Assembly (NCBI RefSeq): GCF_038957035.1 | Contig: NZ_CP152412.1 | Coordinates: 1,918,501-1,982,500, forward strand | Reading direction: 5' to 3' | DNA: 64,000 bases | Source of the DNA: Bradyrhizobium sp. B097 | GTDB lineage: Bacteria; Pseudomonadota; Alphaproteobacteria; Rhizobiales; Xanthobacteraceae | Shown here: positions 55,789 through 64,000 of the stretch, one piece after another | Layout: each line of letters begins with the position of its first letter | Position numbering within the stretch: position 1 is the first letter of the stretch | Translations under genes and position numbers: made by a program | The notes under the pieces: generated by a model | What the model saw: only the letters and a program-made list of their open reading frames with translations | Told to the model about the DNA's origin: nothing | Database searches by the model: none

Positions 55789-57360
55789 TCAGCCGAGCGC
55801 CTTGATGACGGTGTCGGCGTTGGTCACAACGGAGACGTTCTGCAGGGCAAAATTGATCGCGGCGTTGTGCCAGTCGGCATTCATGGTCGAGCAGCAATCT
55901 TCCGGCACGATCATGAAATAACCCTTGTCGGCGCCGGTGCGCGCGGTGTGCTCGACCGACATATTGGTCCAGGCCCCGGTGTTGATGATCATGTCGCGGC
56001 CGGTGGCCTTCAGGATGGTTTCGAGCCGCGTGCCCTCCCAGGCGCTCATCCGCATCTTCTCGACCACGAAATCGCCCGGGCGCGGCTCGAGCCCCGCGAC
56101 CGGCGCCGCGCCCCAGCTGCCCCGTACCATCGCCTTGCTGTCGACCAGCCCCTCGAACAGCGGCGCATTCAGTGTCACGCCGGGCGCGCCCGGCTCGACC
56201 ACGAACCAGACGTGGATGATGGCGACGCCACGCGCGCGCGCGGATTCCGCGACACGGCGCACATTCTCGACGACGTGCTGCTGGCGGGCATGGGCCGGCG
56301 CGCCGGAAGAGGCGAATGCGCCGCCGTCCATGATGACATCGTTCTGCATGTCCTGGATGATCATCGCGCAGCGCTGCGGATCGATCTGCATCTCGCCGGC
56401 GGTCAGGTTCGGTGCCGACACGGACGATGCCGCACTCGCCGCGCCAGGTTTGCCGCTCATATAGGGCTCATGGCGCGGTCCGACCTTGGTCGGGATCGCG
56501 TAGACCGAATGGGTCGCGGTCAGATAGAGCGTGCGGAAATCGGCGCCGCCCCAGGCGAGGTTGGCGACGAGCTCGGGCAGGCGGACCTTGCCGAGCAGGT
56601 CACCGGCGGGCGAATAGACCCAGACGCCGCCCGGCGCGGTGACCCAGACATTGCCGCGCTGGTCGCACTTCATGCCGTCGGGCACCCCTCGCTCGAGCTC
56701 GGAGCGGATGCCGGAGGCGAACACGCGCGGATTGGCGAGCGAGCCGTCGGCGCTGACATCGAAGGCGCGGATCAGCGCCTGCACGGTGTCGTTGACGTAG
56801 AGGATGCGCTCGTCGGGCGAGAAGCATAGTCCGTTCGGCTGCTCGAACAGATAGCGGTCGACCAGCAGTTTCGGCGCGCCGCCGCCGGGCGGCACGCGAT
56901 AAACGCCCTGGAAGCCGAGCTGGCGCGGCCGCTCGACGCCATAGACCGGCATGCGGCCGTACCAGGGATCGGAGAAATAGATCGCACCGGAGGAATGGAC
57001 GCAGACGTCGTTCGGACTGTTGAGCTCCTGGTTCTCGTAATGCGAGGCCAGCACCTCGCGCCGCCCGTCGGGCCGCTCGCGGATCAGCGAGGAAGTCGCG
57101 TGCTCGCAGACGATCAGATTGAGGTCGGCATCATAGGTCATGCCGTTGCATTTGTTCGACGGGCGCTTGACCTCGACCACGCCGCGCCGCGCATCCCAGC
57201 GCCGGCGCACGTCGCCCGGCATGTCGGAGAACAGCAGGAAGTGATCGACCGGGTGCCAGATCGGTCCTTCCGTGAAATCGAAGCCCGTGCCGATCTGGCC
57301 GACCGGCGCGTAAGGGTCGATCAGGTCTTCGAACTCCGCGCGCAGCGTGACATGCGTCAT
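55789..57360 (-). CDS. Fusion: SMP-30/gluconolactonase domain plus isochorismatase-like hydrolase
   Basis: 523 residues. Residues 1 to about 298 are a SMP-30 beta-propeller: FTEGPIW with the metal Glu32, SPNDV (Asn117) and LYVNDT (Asn190/Asp191). A flexible Ala/Ser linker (about 303-320) joins the second domain (about 323-523), which has MIIQDMQND (Asp337) and VVEKMRMSAW (Lys435). The expected catalytic Cys is replaced: TNMSVEHTAR gives Ser468 where cysteine hydrolases have TNVCVE. Both enzymes act on ring-opening steps, lactone and amide or vinyl ether. ATG 57360 follows GGAGGA. I do not know this fusion as a standard family. Confidence 0.85.
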   Translation of the reverse strand: MTHVTLRAEFEDLIDPYAPVGQIGTGFDFTEGPIWHPVDHFLLFSDMPGDVRRRWDARRGVVEVKRPSNKCNGMTYDADLNLIVCEHATSSLIRERPDGRREVLASHYENQELNSPNDVCVHSSGAIYFSDPWYGRMPVYGVERPRQLGFQGVYRVPPGGGAPKLLVDRYLFEQPNGLCFSPDERILYVNDTVQALIRAFDVSADGSLANPRVFASGIRSELERGVPDGMKCDQRGNVWVTAPGGVWVYSPAGDLLGKVRLPELVANLAWGGADFRTLYLTATHSVYAIPTKVGPRHEPYMSGKPGAASAASSVSAPNLTAGEMQIDPQRCAMIIQDMQNDVIMDGGAFASSGAPAHARQQHVVENVRRVAESARARGVAIIHVWFVVEPGAPGVTLNAPLFEGLVDSKAMVRGSWGAAPVAGLEPRPGDFVVEKMRMSAWEGTRLETILKATGRDMIINTGAWTNMSVEHTARTGADKGYFMIVPEDCCSTMNADWHNAAINFALQNVSVVTNADTVIKALG

Positions 57361-57378
57361 CGTGTTCGTCCTCCGCGT

Positions 57379-58227
57379 CTACGCCGGGAACCAGCTGCGT
57401 TGCGGCAGACTCTGCACGACCGGCCCGGGCACCTGGTCGTGCAGCCGGCCGACCACCATGCCACCCTCGATCTTCGCCGGGCGATCGTGCACCGGCAGCA
57501 GATAGCGCGAGCTGGAGAGCAGCTTCTTGATCGCGGCCTTCTCGGCGCGCTTGCTGGTGCCGTGGTTGCCGGTGGTGCGCGGCTCGGCGTCCTGGATTTC
57601 GTTGAAGGGCGTGACGATCTGGTCGTTGAAATCATAGATCACGTCGCCGCAGATCGTCGCGATGCCGTCGGCGGTGTGGACGTGGATGTTCATCGAGCCT
57701 TCGGTATGGGCGTTGGCGGCGTCGCAATAGACGCCCGGCATCAGCTCGACCGGACCGGTGATCTCGAGGTCGAGGAAGCGCAGTGCGCTCTTGGTGTGCA
57801 GGCGGTCGATCAGGTGCTTGATGTCGGGCGCTGGATACTGCGGATGCATCAGGCCGGAGACCGAGTATTCCAGCTCCTTGCGGTTCAGGACCACGGTCGT
57901 GTTCATCGGAAACAGATCGTCCTTGCCGGCATGGTCGATGTGCAGATGGGTGTGGCAGACGAAACGGACGTCGCCCATGCGCACGCCGTGCCGGGCGAGC
58001 TGGTTCTCGATCATGTTCTCGTGGAACTGGAGGCCGCGCATGCCGAGCGTCTCCATGATCTGGTTGGAGCGGTAGCCGGTATCGACCAGCACGGGGTAGG
58101 GGCCACCGAGGATCAGGAAGCCGAGCGTCAGCACGCGGCGGGTGCGTCCGCAATTGTGCCCGAGCACGAGGAAGCTCGATTCCAGCTCGATATCGCCATA
58201 GTCCAGAATCTTGATCTCCAACGGCAT
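57379..58227 (-). CDS. Metallo-beta-lactamase-fold lactonase (AHL lactonase-like)
   Basis: 282 residues. HTHLHIDHA gives the HxHxDH zinc motif (His94, His96, Asp98, His99), PVLVDTGYRSN comes before it, ANAHTEGSMNIHV supplies the next metal His and TICGDVIYDF the bridging Asp. Relatives include N-acyl-homoserine and 4-pyridoxolactone lactonases. ATG 58227 has GGAGGGAGAAAG. Likely hydrolyses a lactone of the pathway; quorum quenching is another option. Confidence 0.85.
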   Translation of the reverse strand: MPLEIKILDYGDIELESSFLVLGHNCGRTRRVLTLGFLILGGPYPVLVDTGYRSNQIMETLGMRGLQFHENMIENQLARHGVRMGDVRFVCHTHLHIDHAGKDDLFPMNTTVVLNRKELEYSVSGLMHPQYPAPDIKHLIDRLHTKSALRFLDLEITGPVELMPGVYCDAANAHTEGSMNIHVHTADGIATICGDVIYDFNDQIVTPFNEIQDAEPRTTGNHGTSKRAEKAAIKKLLSSSRYLLPVHDRPAKIEGGMVVGRLHDQVPGPVVQSLPQRSWFPA

Positions 58228-58278
58228 CTTTCTCCCTCCCAATTCATGTTCGCTGCTGTGTTCGTGTCCGCAGCGCGC

Positions 58279-59169
58279 CTAGGGCCCGAGCCGATAGACC
58301 CGCGCCGCCGTCGTGCTGAAGATCGCCTCGCGCTGCTCCCGGCTGAGCCGTTCGGCGGCCGCCTTGAAGGCGTCGATGAGATCGCGGTAGCTGGTCCACA
58401 GCTTCTCGATCGGAAAGTTCGAGCCGAACAGGCAGCGGTCCGCGCCGAAGATCGCGACCGTGTCGATCACGATGCCGGCGATATGCGCGGCATCGTTGCG
58501 GTGGATGAAGGTGCCGAGCCCGGACAGCTTGGACACCACGTTAGGGCACTGTGCTAGCCGAGCCATGCCGGCGCGCCAGGCGGCGCGGCCTTGCGGCGAC
58601 AAATCCTCCAGCATGCCGGCGTGCTGTAGGATGAAGGTGACGCCCGAGCAAGCCTCGGCGAGTCCTGCCGCATCGGCCATCTGCGGCGCGAACACCTGCA
58701 GGTCGAAGCTCCAGCCGTAGTCGGCGAGGTGGCCGACATTGCGCCGGATCACCGGATCGGTGCAGAGATCGGGACGGGCCGCGAAGCGGTAGAGCGGGTT
58801 TTCGTGCCAGTGCAGCTGCATGCGCACGCCGCGCACCAGCGGATAACGCTTCAATCGATCGAGCTGCGGCCGGACGTCGTCGACGGAAAAGTCGGCATAG
58901 GCGACGAGCGCGTGCGGCCAGCCGTGCTGATCCGCGGTCTGCTGCACCCAGGCCGCCTCGTCCTCGAATTGGCCATTCGGCCAGTTGGTCTGGACATAAA
59001 CCGATCGGGTGACGCCAGTCCCCTTGAGGTCGTCGAGATATTCCTCGATCGGGTAGTCGCGGCGGATCGGCTCGTAGGGGCCGAAGATGCGCGGCTGCAT
59101 CGGGCCGGACAGCCAGGCGAGATCGGCCTGACGCCAGATGTGATGATGTCCGTCGACAATGCCGGTCAC
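58279..59169 (-). CDS. Amidohydrolase family protein (COG3618)
   Basis: 296 residues, TIM-barrel. VDGHHHIW (His8-His10) at the N terminus, VRGVRMQLHWHENP in the middle, NVVSKLSGL and CLFGSNFP toward the end. Start is GTG 59169 overlapping the VWA gene stop. Members hydrolyse lactones or decarboxylate aromatic acids (ACMSD superfamily). It is a third ring-opening candidate in this operon. Confidence 0.87.
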   Translation of the reverse strand: MTGIVDGHHHIWRQADLAWLSGPMQPRIFGPYEPIRRDYPIEEYLDDLKGTGVTRSVYVQTNWPNGQFEDEAAWVQQTADQHGWPHALVAYADFSVDDVRPQLDRLKRYPLVRGVRMQLHWHENPLYRFAARPDLCTDPVIRRNVGHLADYGWSFDLQVFAPQMADAAGLAEACSGVTFILQHAGMLEDLSPQGRAAWRAGMARLAQCPNVVSKLSGLGTFIHRNDAAHIAGIVIDTVAIFGADRCLFGSNFPIEKLWTSYRDLIDAFKAAAERLSREQREAIFSTTAARVYRLGP

Positions 59170-60284
59170 GCGGCTCTCCTTGTTGCAAGCGACAGCAGGT
59201 GCGCAACGACTGCCGCGCTCGATCCGCCGTCCACGAGATCATCGACGAAGCGCTGGATCGCGATCAGCGCCTCGGTTTGCGGCTTGAAGCCGGGCGAGGT
59301 CGCGAGCGGCGTCAGCCAGCTCACCCGCCAGGCCCGGCGCGACAGCTTTGCAACGGCATCGCGCAGCGCCGCCGGATCGCCGCGCTCGAGGCCGTCGGAG
59401 ACGATCACGACCGCGGCGCCGCGGGCATATCCGCCGAACCGCGGCACGGCGAGAAACGCCTGCAGCGCGTCGCCGATCCTTGTGCCACCGTCCCAGTCGC
59501 TGACTAGGAAGGAGGCCGCGTTCAGCGCCTGCTCGCGGCGTTTCAGCCGCAGCGCCGGCGTGACGCGGGTCAGACGCGTGCCGAAGGTGAACACCTCGAC
59601 ATTGCCGGCCGCGTGCACCAGCACATGCGCGAGCCTCATGTTCTCCTCGGTGCGCGCCTTCATCGAGCCGGAGACGTCGATCAGGAACAGGATCTTGCGC
59701 GGGCGGTGGCGGCGGCGCATCCGGCCTAGCCGCAGCACCTCGCCGTCATTGCGCACGCTGTCACGCAGGGTGCGGCGCAGGTCGGCGAATGGGCCGCTCC
59801 TCGCGCGGCGTCGCCGGTGGCCGCGCCTTCGCGGCAGCCGTTTTGCGGCGTCGCGCGATAGCCGGCGCAGCGGATCGCTGGTTGCTGTCTGGGCAAATCG
59901 TCGCTCGACCAACGCTTCGGCGCGCGCCGCGGCGAGGCCGGATTCATTGGCTTCATCGGCAAGCGGCGGCTCGTCCTCGCCGCTGCCCTCCTCCTGCAGG
60001 CGGACGGTTTCCTCGTCCTCGCCCTCGGCCTGCTCGATCGCCTCAGCGCCGCGGAAATGGATGTCGAACAGCCGGTCATACGTCGCGCGGCGCTCCGGCG
60101 GCGGCGCCAGCGTGGCAAGCCCGGCCCGGCGGATGTGCTCCAGGCTTCGTGGCCCGAGCAGTTCAATCGCGGCGAGGAAGCTCGTCGTTTGTTCCGGCGC
60201 GACCGAGAAGCCGTTGGCGCGCAGCAGCGCGACAAAGGTGACGAAGATCTGCGCGGCGTGCGGCAGCTTGAGGTCGTCGCTCAC
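59166..60284 (-). CDS. VWA-domain protein, CoxE-like maturation factor
   Basis: 372 residues. The VWA MIDAS motif is LIDVSGSMK (Asp203, Ser205, Ser207), preceded by a strongly basic stretch (about 148-165, RRRGHRRRRARSG) and an acidic one (about 85-110). CoxE-type proteins work with MoxR/CoxD ATPases in assembling the active site of molybdenum hydroxylases. GTG 60284 overlaps the MoxR stop, so the pair is coupled. Confidence 0.88.
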   Translation of the reverse strand: MSDDLKLPHAAQIFVTFVALLRANGFSVAPEQTTSFLAAIELLGPRSLEHIRRAGLATLAPPPERRATYDRLFDIHFRGAEAIEQAEGEDEETVRLQEEGSGEDEPPLADEANESGLAAARAEALVERRFAQTATSDPLRRLSRDAAKRLPRRRGHRRRRARSGPFADLRRTLRDSVRNDGEVLRLGRMRRRHRPRKILFLIDVSGSMKARTEENMRLAHVLVHAAGNVEVFTFGTRLTRVTPALRLKRREQALNAASFLVSDWDGGTRIGDALQAFLAVPRFGGYARGAAVVIVSDGLERGDPAALRDAVAKLSRRAWRVSWLTPLATSPGFKPQTEALIAIQRFVDDLVDGGSSAAVVAHLLSLATRRAA

Positions 60285-61162
60285 GCGGCTGCCTCCGCGA
60301 TGATCGCATCGAGCCGGGGCGAGATGAAGTGAAGATCCTCCTCGTCCTTCAGCGCGACGCCGATCGAGCGCTTGAATGCATCCGGCCAGCGTGCGCCGCC
60401 CTTGTTGAGCAGGGTCGCGGCCTCGGCCCAGTCGACCGCTTCGGCAACCCCGGGCGCCTTGCTCAGCGGCTCGCGGCGCAGCCGGCCGACGGCGGCGACC
60501 ACGGCGCGGGCAGTCGCCTCGGCGACGCTGGAGGCGCGCATCATCACGATCCGCGCCTCGCGCTCGGCGTTCGGGTAGTCGATCCAGTGATAGACGCAGC
60601 GTCGCCGCAGCGCCTCGTGCAGGTCGCGCGTTCGGTTCGAGGTCAGCACCACCACGGGATGCTCGGCGGCGCGCACCGTGCCGCGCTCGGGGATCGAGAT
60701 CTGGAAGTCGGAGAGGAATTCCAGCAGGAACGCCTCGAACTCCTGGTCAGCGCGGTCGATTTCGTCGATCAGGAGCACGGTCGCGTCGGGCGCGCGCAAC
60801 GCGGCCAGCATCGGCCGCTCGATCAGGAACGACTCGCCGTAGATATCGATGCTCTCCTCGCCGGCCTGCCGGATCGCCAGCATCTGGCGCGGATAGTTCC
60901 ACTCGTAGAGCGCAGCCGAAGCATCGATGCCCTCATAGCATTGCAGGCGGATCAGCCTGCGGCCCAGCACGGCGGCGATCGCCTTGGCAGCCTCGGTCTT
61001 GCCGACCCCCGGCGCGCCCTCGAGCAGCAACGGCTTGCCGAGCGCGAGCGAGAGATAGGAGGCTGTCGCGATGCCGTCGTCGGCGAGGTAATAGGCCGCG
61101 CGCAGCGCCTTCTCCAGCGCCTCGGGGCTGTCGATACCGACAATGTTGCTGCGGACCGGCAT
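60281..61162 (-). CDS. MoxR-family AAA ATPase, CoxD-like
   Basis: 293 residues. Walker A GAPGVGKT (49-56), Walker B VLLIDEIDRAD (about 130-140), sensor VLTSNRTRDLHEALRRRC. This is the AAA chaperone that partners CoxE; in CO dehydrogenase it helps insert sulfur and copper. Here it probably matures the split hydroxylase encoded just upstream. Confidence 0.9.
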   Translation of the reverse strand: MPVRSNIVGIDSPEALEKALRAAYYLADDGIATASYLSLALGKPLLLEGAPGVGKTEAAKAIAAVLGRRLIRLQCYEGIDASAALYEWNYPRQMLAIRQAGEESIDIYGESFLIERPMLAALRAPDATVLLIDEIDRADQEFEAFLLEFLSDFQISIPERGTVRAAEHPVVVLTSNRTRDLHEALRRRCVYHWIDYPNAEREARIVMMRASSVAEATARAVVAAVGRLRREPLSKAPGVAEAVDWAEAATLLNKGGARWPDAFKRSIGVALKDEEDLHFISPRLDAIIAEAAA

Positions 61163-61171
61163 GAGTTGACC

Positions 61172-62194
61172 TCAGCGCCGCGGCTGCGGCCGTGCGCCGC
61201 CCTGCGCCTTGATCGCGCGCAGCACCTTCTCCGGCGTGATCGGCAGATCGTCGATCCGGACGCCGACCGCATTGAAGATCGCATTCGCGACCGCAGGCAG
61301 CACCGGATTGGCGCACATCTCGCCCGGCCCCTTGGCGCCAAACGGGCCGTCGGGCGCGGGGCGCTCCAGCACCGCGATGTCGTGCGGGCAGATGTCACCG
61401 GGACCCGGCATCAGATATTCGACGAAGTCGCGCGGGCCATGCACCGGCTCCGGATAGTAAGGCTCCGGCGTCTCGTAGAGCGCGTGGCTGACGCCCATCC
61501 AGGCGCCACCGACCAGCTGCTGCTCGACCAGCCGCGGATTGAGCGCGCGGCCGAGCTCATAGGCAGAATCCATCCTGACCATGTCGACCTCGCCGGTCTC
61601 GTCGTCGACCTCGACCTCGGCGACCAGGCAGGCATGCGCATAACATGTCGCCGGCGACATCTCGCCGGTTTCAGGGTCGACGTCGGACAGCGGCACCAGG
61701 AAGATGCCGCGGCCGGAAATCGTCTTGCCCTGCTTGAACTGCGCGGCGATCGCGACGTCCTTGGTCGAGATCGAGCGGTGCGGTGCGCCCTTGACGTGGA
61801 TGTTGCCGCGGCCGTCGGTCTCGAGGTCCGCCGCGTTCACCTCCAGCTCCTCGGCGGCCGCCTCCATCATCACGCCGCGCGCTTCCCGCGCCGCCGCCAT
61901 CACGGCGTTGCCGACGCGATGCGTGCCGCGCGAGGCGAACGAGCCCATGCAGTGCGGGCCTGTGTCGGAATCCGCGGTGTCGACATAGACGTCCTCGACC
62001 GGCACGCCGAGCGTCTCGGCGCAGATCTGCCGCGTCACCGATTTCATGCCCTGGCCGAGATCGATCGAGGACAGCGCCACCGTGAACTTGCCGCTCGGGT
62101 TGGAATGCACCAGCGCCTGGCTCGGATCGCCGCCGAGATTCATGCCGATGGGATAGTTGACCGACGCGATGCCGCGTCCGCGATGCCGGGTCAT
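61172..62194 (-). CDS. Molybdenum hydroxylase large subunit, C-terminal half (split CoxL/XDH type)
   Basis: 340 residues. RGRGIASVNYPIGMNLGGDPSQALV begins it, then LSSIDLGQGMKSVTRQICAETLGVP, GSFASRGTHRVGNAV and near the end GAKGPGEMCANP, whose Glu is the catalytic base. This is the C-terminal half of a normal ~780-residue subunit. It has its own perfect AGGAGG (62203-62208) eight bases before ATG 62194 and lies in a frame different from the upstream half. The N-terminal half is the gene at 62197. Confidence 0.85.
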   Translation of the reverse strand: MTRHRGRGIASVNYPIGMNLGGDPSQALVHSNPSGKFTVALSSIDLGQGMKSVTRQICAETLGVPVEDVYVDTADSDTGPHCMGSFASRGTHRVGNAVMAAAREARGVMMEAAAEELEVNAADLETDGRGNIHVKGAPHRSISTKDVAIAAQFKQGKTISGRGIFLVPLSDVDPETGEMSPATCYAHACLVAEVEVDDETGEVDMVRMDSAYELGRALNPRLVEQQLVGGAWMGVSHALYETPEPYYPEPVHGPRDFVEYLMPGPGDICPHDIAVLERPAPDGPFGAKGPGEMCANPVLPAVANAIFNAVGVRIDDLPITPEKVLRAIKAQGGARPQPRR

Positions 62195-62196
62195 GG

Positions 62197-63789
62197 TCAG
62201 CGCCTCCTGGTGCCGAAGACGGAAGAGAAGCGGGTCGCGCCGTGCGACGGCGCGCTCGGTCGCGCCGAGGGAGGCGACGGTGGCGGCGAGGAGGGCGGCG
62301 GTGGTGGCGGCTCGCGGGTCGCGGCCGGCGCGCGGTCATATGTCGTGCGCTGCTGGACCGGTGCGGCCGCCGGTGCATGCGATTCCCGCGGCGTCAGCGG
62401 CACGGCGGCACGGATCCCGCCACCATCCTTGCGCGACGACATCCGCTTGAACTCATCACGGATCGGCCATTTCGCTTTCTCGGCTGCGACCTGCACGCAC
62501 TCGATCAGCGCCGTGTTCTTGGCCTCGCGGCGGTGCGCCTTCATGTCGCCGTCGCGATACGCATTGAGGATCCGGAACTCCATCGGGTCCATGCCGACCA
62601 GATGGGCGAGCTTGTCCATCTGGCATTCGATGGCGAAATCCATCGCCGTGACGCCGAAGCCGCGCATCGCGGTGGCGGGCGTGCGGTTGGTGAAGACGCA
62701 GTAGACGTCGCCATGGACGTTCGGGATCGTGTACGGGCCAGGCAGATGCGCAGCGCATTTCACCGCGGCATAGCTCGACAGCCGCGTATAGGCGCCGCTG
62801 TCGAAATAGGCGCGCACCTTGCGGGCGACGACGCGGCCGTCGCGCATCACGCCATCCTTGATGTAGATGCGCTCGGCGCCGCGCGGGGGGCCGTACTGCA
62901 TCTCCTCTTCGCGCCCGAACACGTAGCGCACCGGCCGCCCGGTCAGCATCGCGCCGAGGATGCAGAGCGGCTCGGTCAGGGTATCGACCTTGCCGCCGAA
63001 GCCGCCGCCGACCGTGCCGCCGATGAAGTGGAAGGTGTTGGAGGGTACATCGAGGATCTTGGCGCAGGTGTCGACCGAGAAAAACAGCGCCTGCGTCGAG
63101 GTGTAGACGATGTAGCGGCCGTTGGTGTCGGGCGCTGCGATCGAGCCGTTGGTTTCGGTCGGCGCATGCTCGATCGGCGACATCTGGTAGCGCTGCTCCA
63201 GCACATGGTCGGCCGTGGCAAGCGCCCGGTCGGCGTCGCCGAAGCGCAGCTGCTGGCGATCATAGGTCTCGTGATAGGTGAAGGTGTTCTTGGGGTAGAC
63301 CTCGTTGACCACGGGCGCGCCGGGCTTCAGTGCCTCCTCGACGTCGAATACCGCCGGCAGCGGCTCGTAGTCGATCTTGACCTTGGCGATGGCCTCAAAG
63401 GCTTCGCGCGGGCTGTCGGCGACGATGGCGACGATCGGCTCGCCCTTGTAGCGCACCTTGTCGACCGCGAGCGACGGCTCGTCGTCCTTGCCGAAATTGA
63501 TCAGGCTGAGCAGCGTGTTCAGGTTGCGAGGCACGTCGGAGGCGCGGATCACGCGCCGCACCCCTGGCGACCGCTCGGCCTCCGAGGTGTCGATGCGCCG
63601 CAATCGTGCATGGGAATGCGCGCTGCGGACCACCTTCAGGTGCAACATGCCCTGCAGCTTGTGGTCGTCGAAATAGGGCGAGGTGCCGGTGACATGGCCG
63701 AGCATGTCCTGGCGCTGCGTGCCCTTGCCGATCTCCTTCAGGTTGTCGTCGCGCTCGTCGGCGAAGAGGTCCTTGCGCAATTCCAGCAT
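62197..63789 (-). CDS. Molybdenum hydroxylase large subunit, N-terminal half with Pro-rich tail
   Basis: 530 residues. DMLGHVTGTSPYFDDHKLQGMLH, YKGEPIVAIVADS, GGTVGGGFGGK (molybdopterin) and AMRGFGVTAMDFAIE are the N-terminal XDH/CoxL features. The last 80 residues are disordered, with PPPPPPSSPPPSPP (about 494-507) and a basic end. The protein stops there, and the partner gene starts three bases on. It would form one active site with that partner. 2Fe-2S gene upstream. Confidence 0.87.
   Translation of the reverse strand: MLELRKDLFADERDDNLKEIGKGTQRQDMLGHVTGTSPYFDDHKLQGMLHLKVVRSAHSHARLRRIDTSEAERSPGVRRVIRASDVPRNLNTLLSLINFGKDDEPSLAVDKVRYKGEPIVAIVADSPREAFEAIAKVKIDYEPLPAVFDVEEALKPGAPVVNEVYPKNTFTYHETYDRQQLRFGDADRALATADHVLEQRYQMSPIEHAPTETNGSIAAPDTNGRYIVYTSTQALFFSVDTCAKILDVPSNTFHFIGGTVGGGFGGKVDTLTEPLCILGAMLTGRPVRYVFGREEEMQYGPPRGAERIYIKDGVMRDGRVVARKVRAYFDSGAYTRLSSYAAVKCAAHLPGPYTIPNVHGDVYCVFTNRTPATAMRGFGVTAMDFAIECQMDKLAHLVGMDPMEFRILNAYRDGDMKAHRREAKNTALIECVQVAAEKAKWPIRDEFKRMSSRKDGGGIRAAVPLTPRESHAPAAAPVQQRTTYDRAPAATREPPPPPPSSPPPSPPSARPSAPSHGATRFSSVFGTRRR
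62203..62208 (-). promoter_or_regulatory. Perfect ribosome site for the C-terminal half gene
   Basis: AGGAGG on the minus strand, eight bases from ATG 62194, inside the end of the preceding gene. It supports the split as real rather than a frameshift. Confidence 0.8.
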
Positions 63790-63801
63790 GGCACTGTTCC
63801 C

Positions 63802-64000
63802 TTACGCGCGGGCCCGGCCGCCGGAAGCGGCTGCCAGCACGGCGTTGATGATCGGCTCGTAGCCGGTGCAGCGGCAGATGTTGCCAGAGATCGCCTCGAC
63901 GACCTCGGCGCGGCTCGGTTGCGGATTACGGTCGAGCAGCGCCTTGGCGGCCATCAGCATGCCCGGCGTGCAGTAGCCGCACTGCGCGGCGAAATTGTCG
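63802..64000 (-). CDS. 2Fe-2S subunit of molybdenum hydroxylase, CoxS type (partial)
   Basis: Only the C-terminal 65 residues are inside the window. AAQCGYCTPGMLMAAKALL and NICRCTGYEPIINAVL bind the second 2Fe-2S cluster; the CRCTGY form identifies the CoxS/XdhA group, unlike the IorA-type gene at 13517. It lies 12 bases upstream of the large-subunit gene. A FAD subunit (CoxM) is not seen and may lie beyond the window. Confidence 0.9.
   Translation of the reverse strand, partial: DNFAAQCGYCTPGMLMAAKALLDRNPQPSRAEVVEAISGNICRCTGYEPIINAVLAAASGGRARA

Noticed and set aside
57379..58227. Quorum-quenching lactonase as the main role
   Set aside because: The fold allows it, but tight operon linkage with catabolic hydrolases makes a pathway lactone more likely; kept only as an alternative.
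62194..62199. CoxL split as a simple frameshift error
   Set aside because: The second half has an ATG with a perfect, well-spaced AGGAGG and the first half has a long Pro-rich tail; a mere error would not create these.
60329..62704. Open frame of 791 codons on the plus strand
   Set aside because: Antisense to the MoxR and molybdenum subunit genes; composition is Arg/His/Gly/Ala-rich with no family blocks, as expected for the shadow frame of GC-rich genes.

Overview
The window looks like chromosomal DNA of a high-GC alphaproteobacterium, most likely Bradyrhizobium or a close relative. Grounds: strong third-position GC, many ABC importers and aromatic or lactone catabolic genes, AT-rich regulator operators in a GC-rich background, and REP-like intergenic repeats of the kind common in that genus. 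This is judged by eye; no search was run. No rRNA, tRNA, phage, insertion sequence or CRISPR array was seen.

Layout. 1-5551: end of an amidohydrolase, DoxX, a secreted duplicated VOC protein, an alginate-export-type porin, a DUF1275 protein and a CPA1 antiporter. 5611-8192: an MhqD/MhqO-like hydrolase and dioxygenase pair with a divergent LysR regulator. 8200-20833: the most striking region. It has three FAD monooxygenases of the 2,6-dihydroxypyridine hydroxylase type, an MFS transporter, a three-haem cytochrome c, a two-subunit IorAB/NicAB-type molybdenum hydroxylase with a Tat-like signal, a TetR regulator, DUF485, an ActP-type symporter and a cupin protein. Three near-identical copies of an AT-rich palindrome (11820, 17008, 17059) tie the two arms into one predicted TetR regulon. 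I read it as an inducible pathway for a hydroxylated N-heteroaromatic or related aromatic acid.

21052-31586: two tandem CUT2 sugar ABC importers around an OprB-type porin, then a divergent ROK regulator and a XylB-like sugar dehydrogenase, pointing to oxidative, non-phosphorylating sugar use. 31587-36175: the remnant of a TetR gene, paaZ, paaG and an AraC regulator. 36215-44566: small secreted proteins, DUF4424, an acyl-CoA-dehydrogenase-fold flavoprotein, a LivK-type binding protein (these last two share a duplicated upstream element), a multi-pass membrane protein, a frameshifted alpha/beta hydrolase and a methyltransferase. 44576-47601: a TetR regulator with tandem operators, a YdhR-like protein, and an aldose dehydrogenase plus lactonase pair.

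47721-54727 is mostly general function: Tex, catalase, a Gly/His-rich secreted protein and an OmpR/HisK two-component system. After a REP-like spacer, 55153-64000 on the minus strand is one tightly packed operon that continues past the window. It encodes a CoxS-like 2Fe-2S subunit, a molybdenum subunit split into two genes, a MoxR ATPase and a VWA protein (CoxD/CoxE-like maturation factors), a COG3618 amidohydrolase, a metallo-beta-lactamase-fold lactonase, an unusual SMP-30 plus isochorismatase fusion, and an azoreductase. It is a second candidate for an undescribed catabolic system: hydroxylation of a ring, then hydrolytic opening of lactone, imide or amide products.
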